A DNA stretch of 64,000 nt from UBA1381 sp964399965 (GCA_964399965.1 CAYNRX010000001.1:1-64000), one strand, 5' to 3'. Shown: positions 15,598-24,356, counted from the stretch's first letter. The notes: generated from the sequence alone by a model not told the origin. Numbers and translations are program-made.

Positions 15598-16806
15598 TTA
15601 TCCGCGTCTTATATATTCCTGTATCCGATGGTTCGATGAAAAAAAGTCCAGGTTGGCGTCGAAATACAAATGATCAGTCGTGCTGCCTTTGATAAACTCT
15701 CCGCCCTCATACTTATTGCGGCTGTCCCAGGTAGTATCTATTATGACCCATCTGCCGTCTGCATACGCCTCGTTCCAGGCATGATTCTGCTCGCTCGTGG
15801 ACATATTCTCCTCTGTCCATTCCACTTCATCAGCATTTACACCCAAGGCATAGCCTGCAACGACATTACACGGTATGCCAATACTCCGGCACAGGGCGGC
15901 GTACAGGTTCGCATAGCCCAAGCATACAGCGCGTCTCAGCTCTACGACCTTGGACGCGGTATATGGTGCTGTAGCACCGCTATCTATACTGTCCTGATCG
16001 TAATATATATATGAGCACACCCAATCATGCAGAGTTAAGAGTTTTTCATAATCCGTCTCACAGCCGGCCGTCAGTTGCTTGGCTATCGATATTATCGCTG
16101 TTGAATCCGAATCTATGCTATTAGTGGCTCTCAGGGCCTCACTTATCGATTTATCCCTTTCATAAAACTCCTTATTTGATTCATATACCGGAGCCTTTTC
16201 TATCTCCCAGCCGCCCGCGTCGGTGCGGTTTAAATGAACATAACGGTAGACCCAGCTGGTATATTCGCCGTACTGCTTTGCTCCCGTATATACCGACAGC
16301 TCCAATCTGTCCTCTTCCGTTTCCGGCACCTTAACCGACCGCGCAAATTCTCCGCTGCTGTCGACCGACACTGAGGTACGAAGAAGCTCCTCCCCGCTGC
16401 CATCGGAAATCGTCACTATAAGATGCGCCTTTGAGGCACTTTTCACTATCCCGAACACCGTGACCGTCTGATCGTCTTTCATCTGTATCCCTATATTTTC
16501 CTCCGGATAAAAGCTCAGCATCGGGCTGTTTTCTATATGCGTCGTCACGGCGATATCCGATGGATCTACCGGCATTTCTTCATTAAATATCCAGGACTTT
16601 ATCTCCGATATCCCCGGCAATTTATCCGTCCACGAAGATACCGCTTTCGAAAGCTCTGATATGCTCTGTGCAAATTCCGGATTCTTCTCTTCAACAGAGG
16701 GGACATATTTTCCTATATTAAGGAAAAAATCCGTCTGATCATTTATCACAACTGCGGCTGCCAGGACTATCACCAACACTACCAGCGTTCTTTTTATAAA
16801 CTTCAA
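15598..16806 (-). CDS. Membrane-anchored transglutaminase-like protein
   Basis: A 402-residue protein with one N-terminal membrane segment (FIKRTLVVLVIVLAAAVVI) and an extracytoplasmic remainder. A C-terminal transglutaminase-like cysteine protease fold carries the expected triad: Cys in RRAVCLGYANL, His in NHAWNEAY, Asp in WVIIDTTWDS. A beta-rich region precedes it (about 90-190). The family processes or cross-links wall-associated peptides, but the substrate here is unknown. The start is TTG 16806 with AAGGAGG ten bases upstream, placed at the cupin stop codon; the 15-bp gap implies co-translation with the cupin gene. Confidence 0.83.
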   Translation of the reverse strand: MKFIKRTLVVLVIVLAAAVVINDQTDFFLNIGKYVPSVEEKNPEFAQSISELSKAVSSWTDKLPGISEIKSWIFNEEMPVDPSDIAVTTHIENSPMLSFYPEENIGIQMKDDQTVTVFGIVKSASKAHLIVTISDGSGEELLRTSVSVDSSGEFARSVKVPETEEDRLELSVYTGAKQYGEYTSWVYRYVHLNRTDAGGWEIEKAPVYESNKEFYERDKSISEALRATNSIDSDSTAIISIAKQLTAGCETDYEKLLTLHDWVCSYIYYDQDSIDSGATAPYTASKVVELRRAVCLGYANLYAALCRSIGIPCNVVAGYALGVNADEVEWTEENMSTSEQNHAWNEAYADGRWVIIDTTWDSRNKYEGGEFIKGSTTDHLYFDANLDFFSSNHRIQEYIRRG

Positions 16807-16821
16807 GCTGCCGCAGCCTCC

Positions 16822-17259
16822 TTATCCTGCCAGTTCCACCGCTTCCTCAAGCGTAAGTCCCTTGGTGAGCGCATCAAGCTCCGGGCAAGGTATCCAATCC
16901 GCCTTAGTGCAGCTGCCGTATTTAACGGTATGTATAACTGTTCCCGGAGCGAGTATTTCATTATGTGCGATACCGGGTGTAGTCTTGAATATATCACCCT
17001 CGCACATAGCAGTAAACACCACCTCCGGCTCCCTGTATTCCGCCATCACCACCAGACCGGTCTGCACTATCACAACTTCACATAGCTCTTTATGACTGTG
17101 ACTGTTCTCCCATTCCGGCGTATCGCCCGGATTTTCACAGCGTATATATCCCGTGTTGTCGCGAGAGCAAGACAGTCTGAACCGCAGCTGGCCGTTATCC
17201 ATTATCTCATGATCCTCGCAGATCCCATATTCTTTGATATTTTCAATTTTTTTCGGCAT
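16822..17259 (-). CDS. Small cupin-fold protein
   Basis: A 145-residue single-domain protein with a cupin core: ENSHSHKELCEVVIVQTG and a second motif with PGIAHNEILAPGTVIHTVKYG. His residues could bind a metal. No enzyme family can be assigned. GGAGGTG precedes the ATG. It is the first gene of a two-gene unit with the transglutaminase-like protein and begins immediately downstream of the tRNA operon terminator. Confidence 0.72.
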   Translation of the reverse strand: MPKKIENIKEYGICEDHEIMDNGQLRFRLSCSRDNTGYIRCENPGDTPEWENSHSHKELCEVVIVQTGLVVMAEYREPEVVFTAMCEGDIFKTTPGIAHNEILAPGTVIHTVKYGSCTKADWIPCPELDALTKGLTLEEAVELAG

Positions 17260-17288
17260 AAAAACACCTCCAAATCCCTGCCGGAATA

Positions 17289-17321
17289 CAAAACAAGCTG
17301 CCGATGGTGTTTCGGCAGCTT
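17289..17321 (-). terminator. Terminator of the tRNA operon
   Basis: Minus strand AAGCTGCCGA and TCGGCAGCTT form a 10-bp stem followed by GTTTTGT, directly after tRNA-Cys. Confidence 0.85.
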
Positions 17322-17326
17322 ATACT

Positions 17327-17401
<75 letters not shown>

Positions 17402-17408
17402 GTTTAAA

Positions 17409-17436
17409 ACAAAAGACGCAGTGCGCGTCTTTTGTA
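17409..17436 (-). other. Hairpin between tRNA-Cys and tRNA-Gly
   Basis: ACAAAAGACGC and GCGTCTTTTGT form an 11-bp stem with a short loop in the spacer. It may be a processing signal or weak terminator within the operon. Confidence 0.55.
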
Positions 17437-17438
17437 AA

Positions 17439-17513
17439 TGGAGCGGAAGACGAGATTCGAACTCGCGACGTTCACCTTGGCAAGGTGACGCTCTACCACT
17501 GAGCCACTCCCGC
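17439..17513 (-). tRNA. tRNA-Gly (GCC)
   Basis: A 75-nt cloverleaf with encoded CCA (GCGGGAGTGGCTCAG at the 5' end). The anticodon loop TTGCCAA gives GCC. Confidence 0.97.
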
Positions 17514-17543
17514 ATATTGCCGGACCCGATACCGGATCCGGAA

Positions 17544-17619
17544 TGGTGCCTTCGGGTGGAATCGAACCGCCGACACAGGGATTTTCAGTCCCTTGCTCTA
17601 CCGACTGAGCTACAAAGGC
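17544..17619 (-). tRNA. tRNA-Phe (GAA)
   Basis: A 76-nt cloverleaf with encoded CCA and acceptor GCCTTTG/CGAAGGC. The anticodon loop CTGAAAA gives GAA. Confidence 0.97.
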
Positions 17620-17623
17620 TTAT

Positions 17624-17700
17624 TGGCGACCCGGATGGGGCTCGAACCCACGACCTCTAGCGTGACAGGCTAGCGTTCTAACCAACTGAACTACCGGGCC
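17624..17700 (-). tRNA. tRNA-Asp (GTC)
   Basis: A 77-nt cloverleaf with encoded CCA and acceptor GGCCCGG/CCGGGTC. The anticodon loop CTGTCAC gives GTC. Confidence 0.97.
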
Positions 17701-17707
17701 AGATAAC

Positions 17708-17783
17708 TGGTGGGAGTTACAGGGCTCGAACCTGTGACATCCTGCTTGTAAGGCAGACGCTCTCCCAGCTGAGCTAAACTCCC
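17708..17783 (-). tRNA. tRNA-Val (TAC)
   Basis: A 76-nt cloverleaf with encoded CCA and acceptor GGGAGTT/AACTCCC. The anticodon loop CTTACAA gives TAC. First gene of the operon. Confidence 0.97.
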
Positions 17784-17844
17784 GTTATCTTATGTTCGCC
17801 GCCGAACTCTCAGCACTTTCGTGCTCTCCTCAACGACAAGACTT

Positions 17845-17873
17845 ATTATACCAGAGGTTCCTCGATTTGTCAA
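17845..17873 (-). promoter_or_regulatory. Promoter of the tRNA operon
   Basis: Minus strand TTGACA (17873-17868), 17-bp spacer, TATAAT (17850-17845). A perfect sigma-A consensus, as expected for stable RNA. Confidence 0.92.
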
Positions 17874-17950
17874 CACTTTTTTTTAATTTTTTTAAAAAAT
17901 TTTTTAAAACTGCGTTTTTTGGCTTACCTAAGGGAAATACCGCCTTATAC

Positions 17951-20509
17951 TCACCGCCTTTTTCTTGATTCTGAGAATAATTTTCCTCCCTCGACTATCA
18001 ATATCGGCATCAGTGAGAGCAGACCTACTATCCCCCATTGAACCATATCCATAGCGACAGTTTTAAACATCCCCTGCAAACTCGGGATACTCATTACCGC
18101 TATCTGCAAAAGGGCGCCCAGCATAAACGCTCCCACCAGATATTTATTTTTAAATATCCCCGAGCGCAAAACTGAAGTCTCGCTCCTCATATTAAACGCG
18201 TGAACAAGCTGGGACAGAGAAAGCGTTCCGAAAGCCATCGTTCTTCCCGCATCCGTACTCCCGAAAAAGCGCAGCCCCAGGAGAAAGGCTATCAGCGACA
18301 GCAATCCTATCATGCAGCCCTCTAACGCTATTGCGCTCCCCAGTCCGCCGGCAAATATACCCTCGTTTGCCGGACGCGGCTTTTTGTCCATAACATCTGC
18401 CGCTGCCGGATCAAGTCCCAACGCAATAGCCGGCAGGGAATCAGTCACCAGATTCACCCATAAAAGCTGTATCGGCAAAAGCGGCGCCGGGCAGCCTATT
18501 GCCAGCGAAACGAACACCGTTATTATCTCACCGATATTACTCGACAAAAGGAAATGCACCGCCTTGCGGATGTTGTCGTAAATACCGCGTCCCTGTCTTA
18601 CCGCTTCCACTATGGTGGCAAAATTGTCGTCTGTCAGCACCATATCCGAAGCCGACCGGGCAACGTCCGTACCCGCAATCCCCATGCTGCATCCTATATC
18701 GGCGCATTTTAAAGCCGGGGCGTCATTTACGCCGTCGCCGGTCATCGCCACCACATCCCCCATAGCCTTTCTGGCCTTGACAACAGCCATCTTATGCTCC
18801 GGAGTAACACGGGCGAATACCCGGCAGCCACGGATCCTTTCGTTAAATTCCTCCGCCGGTATCCGGTCAAGCTCCGCCCCGGTCATAACTCTGCCGCCCA
18901 TCTCTGTTATCCCTATCTCCTCAGCAACGGCGCGTGCCGTTTCCGGATGGTCGCCGGTTATCATTATTACCTCTATGCCTGCCTTTCGGCATTGGGCGAC
19001 AGCTTCTTTCGCCTCTTTGCGCGGAGGATCATATATTCCCGCCATACCGGCAAAAACCATTTGCTCCTCTTTTAGGCTCTTCCCCGTTTCATCACGGTAA
19101 CAGACGCCTATAACTCTAAGAGCCTTCTGAGCCATAGCTTTTGTCCGTCTTGTTATCTCTCTTCGTCCGCTGTCGGTCAAGGGCCTTTTAACACCGTTAT
19201 CGATATAAAAGCTGCAAAACGGCAGCAACAGCTCGACCGCTCCTTTGGTGATAAGGCGGTATCCCGCTCCCCATTTGTTGAGCGTTGTCATGCGCTTTCT
19301 GGTTGAATCAAACGGCACCTCCCCTATCCTTTGATGCTCACAGTCCAACCTCCGCTTTTCCAGTCCCTCGGCCGCCGCTGCCCGTATAAGCGCCGCTTCG
19401 GTAGGATTTGCCATATCCTCCTCGGAGCATATACACATCAGTTCAAGCGCATCCTTGCCGCCTTCTACCTTCTTGACCTCCATGCGGTTCTGCGTCAACG
19501 TACCGGTTTTGTCGCTGCATATCACCGTTGCCGAGCCTAAAGTCTCCACCGAAGTCAAATGACGTACTATTGCGCCGCGTTTGGCCATACGCTGTATGCC
19601 TATAGCAAGCATTATCGTTACTATCGCCGCCAATCCTTCCGGTATTGCCGCCACAGCCAGGCTTACAGAGGTCATGAACATATCGAACACCGGCAAACGG
19701 CGCAGCACTCCTACGCAGAATACTAATGCGCATATCACAAGCGCGCATATGCCCATCACTTTTCCTGCGCTCTCCAGTCTCTTTTGCAGCGGCGTCTGCT
19801 CTTCTTCATGCTCCTCAAGAAGTCCCGCTATTCGTCCCACTTCGGTATCCATGCCCGTACCGACGACTATCCCCTTACCGTGCCCGGAGGTCATCTCGGT
19901 CGAGGAGTATACCATATTTATACGCTCCGCTGTTGGTACAAATTCTTCCGCCGTAAGCTCTGCCGATTTTTCTACCGTCTCCGATTCCCCGGTAAGCGCC
20001 GATTCATCGGCAAAAAGATCAACCGCCTCCGTAAGACGGCAGTCGGCGGCCGCTATCTCGCCGGTCTTTAGCAGCAGCAGATCGCCCCAAACGACATCGG
20101 CGGCCTCTATTGTCAGCTGCTTCCCTCCGCGTATCACCCGCGCCTTAGGTGCTGCCAGCTTTTGCAGCGCTTCTATGCTCTTCTGCGCCTTGGCCTCCTG
20201 GATAACTCCCATGAGAGCGTTGAGCACCACTATCGCCAGTATCATGAGGGCCTCCGTAAGATCGCCGCTTCCGTCAAGATAGGCGGTAAACATTGATACA
20301 AACGAAGCCGCCAACAGTATCAGTATCATAAAATCCTGAAACTGCGCTAAAAACAGCCGCACAAGCGACACCTTTTTCTGCCCCCGCAAAATATTAGGCC
20401 CGCTCTTTTTGAGCCTTTCGCCGGCCTCCTTTTCCGAAAGCCCCTGTACGATATCTGTCCCCAATGCATGTGCCGTTTCCTCTTTCGTCATCGTATGATA
20501 AAGCCTCAT
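17951..20509 (-). CDS. Calcium-type P-type ATPase (P2A/P2B-like)
   Basis: Pumps cations, most likely Ca2+, out of the cytosol at the cost of ATP. An N-terminal cation-ATPase domain (YHTMTKEETAHALGTD) leads into transmembrane pairs. The phosphatase loop TGES, the metal-site PEGL in M4, the phosphorylated Asp in DKTGTLT, the KGAVE nucleotide-binding motif and the hinge GDGVNDAPAL are all present. Ten hydrophobic segments are expected in about 850 residues. The start at 20509 is chosen because AAGGAG sits seven bases upstream; a longer frame to 20581 has a weaker site. It stands alone. Specificity (Ca2+ versus Mn2+) is inferred. Confidence 0.92.
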   Translation of the reverse strand: MRLYHTMTKEETAHALGTDIVQGLSEKEAGERLKKSGPNILRGQKKVSLVRLFLAQFQDFMILILLAASFVSMFTAYLDGSGDLTEALMILAIVVLNALMGVIQEAKAQKSIEALQKLAAPKARVIRGGKQLTIEAADVVWGDLLLLKTGEIAAADCRLTEAVDLFADESALTGESETVEKSAELTAEEFVPTAERINMVYSSTEMTSGHGKGIVVGTGMDTEVGRIAGLLEEHEEEQTPLQKRLESAGKVMGICALVICALVFCVGVLRRLPVFDMFMTSVSLAVAAIPEGLAAIVTIMLAIGIQRMAKRGAIVRHLTSVETLGSATVICSDKTGTLTQNRMEVKKVEGGKDALELMCICSEEDMANPTEAALIRAAAAEGLEKRRLDCEHQRIGEVPFDSTRKRMTTLNKWGAGYRLITKGAVELLLPFCSFYIDNGVKRPLTDSGRREITRRTKAMAQKALRVIGVCYRDETGKSLKEEQMVFAGMAGIYDPPRKEAKEAVAQCRKAGIEVIMITGDHPETARAVAEEIGITEMGGRVMTGAELDRIPAEEFNERIRGCRVFARVTPEHKMAVVKARKAMGDVVAMTGDGVNDAPALKCADIGCSMGIAGTDVARSASDMVLTDDNFATIVEAVRQGRGIYDNIRKAVHFLLSSNIGEIITVFVSLAIGCPAPLLPIQLLWVNLVTDSLPAIALGLDPAAADVMDKKPRPANEGIFAGGLGSAIALEGCMIGLLSLIAFLLGLRFFGSTDAGRTMAFGTLSLSQLVHAFNMRSETSVLRSGIFKNKYLVGAFMLGALLQIAVMSIPSLQGMFKTVAMDMVQWGIVGLLSLMPILIVEGGKLFSESRKRR

Positions 20510-20651
20510 CAAGCCGCTCCTTTCCGCCGCAGTTTTTTGGCCGCATTTTTCCCGCCGCTGTACATCTCCTGTTTTGTCCATATGTATGACCTTTTGTCCC
20601 TACTTATTCCGCCTGTCTTGAAAATGTAAGGAAAATGTTATGTATTTGTTT

Positions 20652-20680
20652 TTGTGTCCCCAATGATATTATGCTATAAT
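20652..20680 (+). promoter_or_regulatory. Promoter of the RAYT-like gene
   Basis: TTGTGT, 17-bp spacer, TATAAT, 40 bp before the ATG at 20721. Confidence 0.7.
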
Positions 20681-20720
20681 AAAATTGTCGAAAAAAGATG
20701 AAAAAAAGGAGATCGCTTCC

Positions 20721-21428
20721 ATGGCAAGAAAAGCACGACAGATAAGCGCCTTCGGACAGTATCACGTCTGGCTCATATCGCACGAAGATATTTTTACTGT
20801 CCCCAATGATTATGACGAATTTCTCTCCCAGGCTGCAATATGCGCCGGAGATACACAGCTATGCGCATATTCCCTGTTTCCGGAACGAGTGCATATGGTG
20901 ATAAAAAGTCCGGGGATCCCCTCTGAATTTATGAGATCCCTTACGATCCGCTATGCCCGCTATAAAAACCGCACCGACTCGGCCTCCGGCTCCCTGTTTT
21001 ACGACCGTTACCGCAGCGAACCTCTCGACACTCCCGAGGATTTCCGTCTGTGCCGTGAATTTGTACGCCGCCTGCCGGAGATATTTCATGCTCAGAGCTT
21101 CCGCACCGACAAATCGCCCACAATACGCCTTCCGCGCCTTTACGGCGAGGAATACCGTGCGCTGCCGGACGAAGTTATATTGGAGTTACTAAAACACATC
21201 TCGGGAATAGATTTCTCCGATCCATCGCTTCTCAATAGGGACACTAAAAAGCAGCTCACAGAAAAAGCGCGCAGCTGCGGGCAGCTGAGCATACGCCGTA
21301 TCTGCCGGCTTCTGGAGCTGTCGTCACCGTCAACGCCAAAACAGTCCGCAAAGGCCGCTTCTCCCCAGGAGGATAAGCCTGCCATAGCGCAAAAGCGTTC
21401 AGATAATATGAGCGTATGGCTTCTGTAG
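20721..21428 (+). CDS. RAYT-like (REP-associated Y1 transposase fold) protein with degenerate HUH
   Basis: A 235-residue protein. The first 120 residues follow the pattern of Firmicutes REP-associated tyrosine transposases: MARKAR, FGQYHVWLI, DIF, LCAYSLF, LFYDRYRSEPL, FVRRLPE. In typical members the HUH motif is NHVHLLI; here it is ERVHMVI, so the first catalytic His is replaced by Arg. A candidate catalytic Tyr remains (RYARYKN). The C-terminal 90 residues are a helical region with a possible helix-turn-helix (GQLSIRRICRLLEL) and a Ser/Pro/Lys-rich tail. AAAGGAG lies nine bases before the chosen ATG. A palindrome-rich 214-bp element begins 45 bp downstream. Catalytic competence is doubtful; a domesticated DNA- or RNA-binding role is possible. 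Confidence 0.75.
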   Translation: MARKARQISAFGQYHVWLISHEDIFTVPNDYDEFLSQAAICAGDTQLCAYSLFPERVHMVIKSPGIPSEFMRSLTIRYARYKNRTDSASGSLFYDRYRSEPLDTPEDFRLCREFVRRLPEIFHAQSFRTDKSPTIRLPRLYGEEYRALPDEVILELLKHISGIDFSDPSLLNRDTKKQLTEKARSCGQLSIRRICRLLELSSPSTPKQSAKAASPQEDKPAIAQKRSDNMSVWLL

Positions 21429-21473
21429 AGTTCTAACAGCCGCTCTTCCCGCATATGATACCATATGTGAATT

Positions 21474-21687
21474 TAGTCAATTGCGAAACCTTTTCGCAAT
21501 TGATTTCTGGCTAAGGATGAAAATAAAAGTTCCGTTGATTGGCGGTCTAAAGACCGCTGAAACTTTTATTTTCGCAATTTTTGACGCGCATGTCGTCAAA
21601 AATTGATTGGAATTCGAGGGTTTCACCCTCGAACTCCCAAGAACAAGGAAATAATTGTAAAACGTTGTCGCGTTTTGCAATTATCTA
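21474..21687 (+). mobile_element. 214-bp multi-hairpin MITE-like element, copy 2
   Basis: 94% identical to the copy at 12081-12293. It is bounded by a perfect direct repeat ATATGTGAATT(T) at 21463-21474 and 21688-21699. The ends are TAG and CTA, with 13 of the outer 16 positions matching as inverted repeats. Five hairpins occur in order: TCAATTGCGAAA/TTTCGCAATTGA; AAAATAAAAGTT..GCGGTC/GACCGC..AACTTTTATTTT; CAATTTTTGACG/CGTCAAAAATTG; TTCGAGGGT/ACCCTCGAA; ATAATTGTAAAACG/CGTTTTGCAATTAT. No gene inside. It lies between the RAYT-like gene and the deacetylase. Confidence 0.9.
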
Positions 21688-21717
21688 ATATGTGAATTTT
21701 GCGGGAGGCTGAACGAA

Positions 21718-22476
21718 TTGAGTTTTTTTGTTATCCGTCTTAGATATCTGGCGTTAGGAACGGCCGCCGTTATCGCCGTGCTTATTTCCTGCTTCGGCAT
21801 GGGACATATTACTGATGTATTTAACAGCGGCGAGAGGAAAATACCGATATATTCTGTCGCACGGCCGGACAATAAAATAGCCCTGACCTTTGACTGCGCC
21901 TGGAACGACAGCGATATCGATGCTGTTTTAGATACCCTCGACGAGTACGGCTGCAAAGCCACGTTCTTTGCCGTTGGCACATGGGCGGAAAAATATCCTG
22001 ACGCTCTCAAAAAGATCAGTCAACGGGGACACGAGATAGGTTCCCACTCGTACGATCACAGCGACTATACCGCAATGTCCGCCGAGGAAATAATCTCCGA
22101 TATGGACAGGTGTGATGATATTATCGAAAACATCACCGGCAGCCGCCCCACACTGATGCGCGCTCCTTCCGGCGGCTACAACAACACCGTTATATCCGCC
22201 TGCGAAGCTACAGGACGCACGTACATCCAGTGGTCGGTAGATTCTCTTGACTACAAAGCCAACTCCGCCGAAGAGATAATAGAACGTTCGACCCAAAACG
22301 TATCCGCGGGCGATATCCTTCTTTTGCACAACGGTACAAAATACACAAAGGACGCTCTGGATAAGATACTCTCTGTCCTCAGCGAAGAATATACATTCTC
22401 GACTATTTCGGAATTTATCTATAAGGATAATTTCACAATTGATCATACAGGGAAACAAATACCCGCAGGAATATAA
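21718..22476 (+). CDS. Polysaccharide deacetylase, PdaB-like
   Basis: A 252-residue NodB-fold deacetylase with an N-terminal membrane anchor (RYLALGTAAVIAVLISCFG), so it faces the outside or the forespore space. The NodB motifs are present: ALTFDCAWND (catalytic Asp), GSHSYDHSD (metal His pair), RAPSGGYN, and a C-terminal LLLHNGT. The residue after the first Asp is Cys-Ala as in PdaB-type sporulation proteins, which hints at a spore cortex or wall role. The start is TTG 21718, with GGGAGG nine bases upstream; that site lies just past the right end of the 214-bp element, so the element has replaced or displaced its original promoter region. Confidence 0.88.
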   Translation: MSFFVIRLRYLALGTAAVIAVLISCFGMGHITDVFNSGERKIPIYSVARPDNKIALTFDCAWNDSDIDAVLDTLDEYGCKATFFAVGTWAEKYPDALKKISQRGHEIGSHSYDHSDYTAMSAEEIISDMDRCDDIIENITGSRPTLMRAPSGGYNNTVISACEATGRTYIQWSVDSLDYKANSAEEIIERSTQNVSAGDILLLHNGTKYTKDALDKILSVLSEEYTFSTISEFIYKDNFTIDHTGKQIPAGI

Positions 22477-22580
22477 AACGTTTTCAAAAATTGCCGGAAT
22501 GAAAACGTCCGTCTTTGCACAAAATACCGATACACCCGTATATATGGGAATGATCCTACAGAAAAGACGGTCGTTGATAT

Positions 22581-23465
22581 ATGAACAGATCTGCAAAAAA
22601 ATTTATTGTCGGCTTAGGCGCGGACATCCTCGGCTCTCTGTCGCTGGCAGCAGGGATATACTGCTTTGCACGGCGCGTGGATATAGCCCCGGGCGGACTT
22701 TCGGGCATTTCCCTAATGATAAACCATGCGTCCGGGCTGCCGGTAGGGCTGCTCACGTTTATGATGAACATACCGATCCTTGTCATCGCCTACAAGCTGA
22801 TCGGCAGGGATTTCACATTGCGAACGCTTCGGACTATCGTCATAAGCACGATAATGATAGACGTTGTGGCTCCGGCGCTGTTCCCCCAGTATTCCGGCGA
22901 TAGGCTCTTGGGTTCCATTTTTGCCGGGATATTTATGGGTACAGGGCTAGGGATTATCTTTATGAACGGCTCCACCACTGCCGGCACTGATATCATCTCC
23001 TATCTTATAGAACGAAGATTTCCCCATATCCAGATAGGCAAGGCACTTCTTGGTGTAGATGGGGTGATACTGGCCTCATCCGCCCTGGTGTTCGGAAATT
23101 TCGAGTCGGTGCTCTTCGGCATAGTAGCAATGTTTTGTCAAATGAAGCTGATAAACAGTCTTGTCTATGGCGTTGACAAGGGACGCCAAGTGATGGTGAT
23201 GTCGGAGAAAAACAAGATCATCGCCGATCGGATAATGCATGAAATACACCGCGGTTCGACCCTTCTTCACGCCAAAGGCGCATATTCCGGCCGAGAGCGG
23301 GAAATGCTCCTGTGTGTTGTCCGTCCGCAGGAATACCACCGCATACGTGATATCATTAACGAGGAGGATCCCTCAGCTTTTATCATAGTGTCCGAGGCTG
23401 ACCGTATAATGGGCGAAGGCTTCGCCCCGGTAAACGCTCACGCCAAGAGTGGCGCAAGGAAGTAA
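22581..23465 (+). CDS. YitT family membrane protein (DUF161 + DUF2179)
   Basis: A 294-residue protein with five to six hydrophobic segments in the first 200 residues (LGSLSLAAGIYCF, GGLSGISLMI, GIFMGTGLGIIF) and a cytosolic DUF2179 domain (about 215-285) with GSTLLHAKGAYSGREREMLLCVV. The motif GSTTAGTDII is characteristic of YitT. The substrate is unknown. The preceding deacetylase ends 104 bp upstream; an intrinsic terminator follows at 23473-23506. Confidence 0.92.
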   Translation: MNRSAKKFIVGLGADILGSLSLAAGIYCFARRVDIAPGGLSGISLMINHASGLPVGLLTFMMNIPILVIAYKLIGRDFTLRTLRTIVISTIMIDVVAPALFPQYSGDRLLGSIFAGIFMGTGLGIIFMNGSTTAGTDIISYLIERRFPHIQIGKALLGVDGVILASSALVFGNFESVLFGIVAMFCQMKLINSLVYGVDKGRQVMVMSEKNKIIADRIMHEIHRGSTLLHAKGAYSGREREMLLCVVRPQEYHRIRDIINEEDPSAFIIVSEADRIMGEGFAPVNAHAKSGARK

Positions 23466-23472
23466 AGAATAG

Positions 23473-23506
23473 TAGGACTGGCACTTGTTGTTCAGTCCTT
23501 TTTATA
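23473..23506 (+). terminator. Terminator after yitT-family gene
   Basis: AGGACTG and CAGTCCT form a stem followed by TTTTTAT. Confidence 0.8.
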
Positions 23507-23688
23507 TTTGTACCGTCATCTTGTATACATCCATCCCCCAGCTTTCCATTAAACGCTATTTTTTCCCTTCGCAGTATTATAGACAAATCAGCATTTTCTT
23601 CTGCCGCTTTACAAATTTGGATATTATGCACATACCTATTGCGCACATTTTGATAAAAGTTACAAATCATAAAATTATTAAAAATTTT

Positions 23689-23720
23689 CATTGACTTTCA
23701 GTCAATGACTATGATATAAT
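23689..23720 (+). promoter_or_regulatory. Promoter with overlapping palindromic operator, TetR-AKR unit
   Basis: -35 TTGACT (23691-23696), 18-bp spacer, -10 TATAAT (23715-23720). The inverted repeat CATTGAC-TTTCA-GTCAATG (23689-23707) covers the -35, a position expected for autorepression by the adjacent TetR protein. Confidence 0.75.
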
Positions 23721-23744
23721 GAAATCAGTGAAAGGAGGCGCACT

Positions 23745-24338
23745 ATGACTAACAGACAGCTCGCCGCCGCCGAAACGCGCAGAAAGCTCGTAAAAGCGGC
23801 CAAAAACATAATCTGTACCAAAGGGCTGGCCAACACATCGATAGAGGAAATAACCGCTGCCTGCGGCGTATCCAAGGGGACATTTTACACATACTTCAAG
23901 CGCAAGGAGGATATCGTTTACGAGCTTAGCGAGGTCGTTTTTGACGAAATCCTTGAAAATGCGCAAGAGTTCCGTGGTACGCTCAGCCAAAGGCTGGAAA
24001 ACTATATGATAAACTTCTCCGGCTATATCGAGCGCAGCAGTCTCAAGCTGGCGCAGGAATGGATAAGAAACGTTGCCGATCCCGAGATTTCTGATGTTGG
24101 AGCAAAAAAGCTGCAAAAGGATACCGCCGCTTTAAGAGAGCTTTTTATTGCGGGCATAGAAAACGGCGAATTAAGATCAGACGCCCCTACCGAACGGTTT
24201 GTTGAGGCTGTTAGCGATCTGCTCTACGGACAGCTGCTCTGTTGGGCGATAAGCAACGGCAGTTACAGCTTTGAGGAACGGACACGGGAATTTTGCCGGA
24301 CATTTTTAAGCACACTTTTAGACCCATATTTATTATGA
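23745..24338 (+). CDS. TetR/AcrR family transcriptional repressor
   Basis: A 197-residue regulator. The N-terminal TetR helix-turn-helix (about 12-58) reads AAKNIICTKGLANTSIEEITAACGVSKGTFYTYFKRKEDI with the usual spacing. The C-terminal ligand domain (about 70-190) is variable and does not reveal the inducer. AAAGGAGG lies six bases before the ATG. It is followed 18 bp later by an aldo/keto reductase, which is its likely target along with itself, through the palindrome at 23689-23707. Confidence 0.93.
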   Translation: MTNRQLAAAETRRKLVKAAKNIICTKGLANTSIEEITAACGVSKGTFYTYFKRKEDIVYELSEVVFDEILENAQEFRGTLSQRLENYMINFSGYIERSSLKLAQEWIRNVADPEISDVGAKKLQKDTAALRELFIAGIENGELRSDAPTERFVEAVSDLLYGQLLCWAISNGSYSFEERTREFCRTFLSTLLDPYLL

Positions 24339-24356
24339 AAGGAAAGCGATAATACC

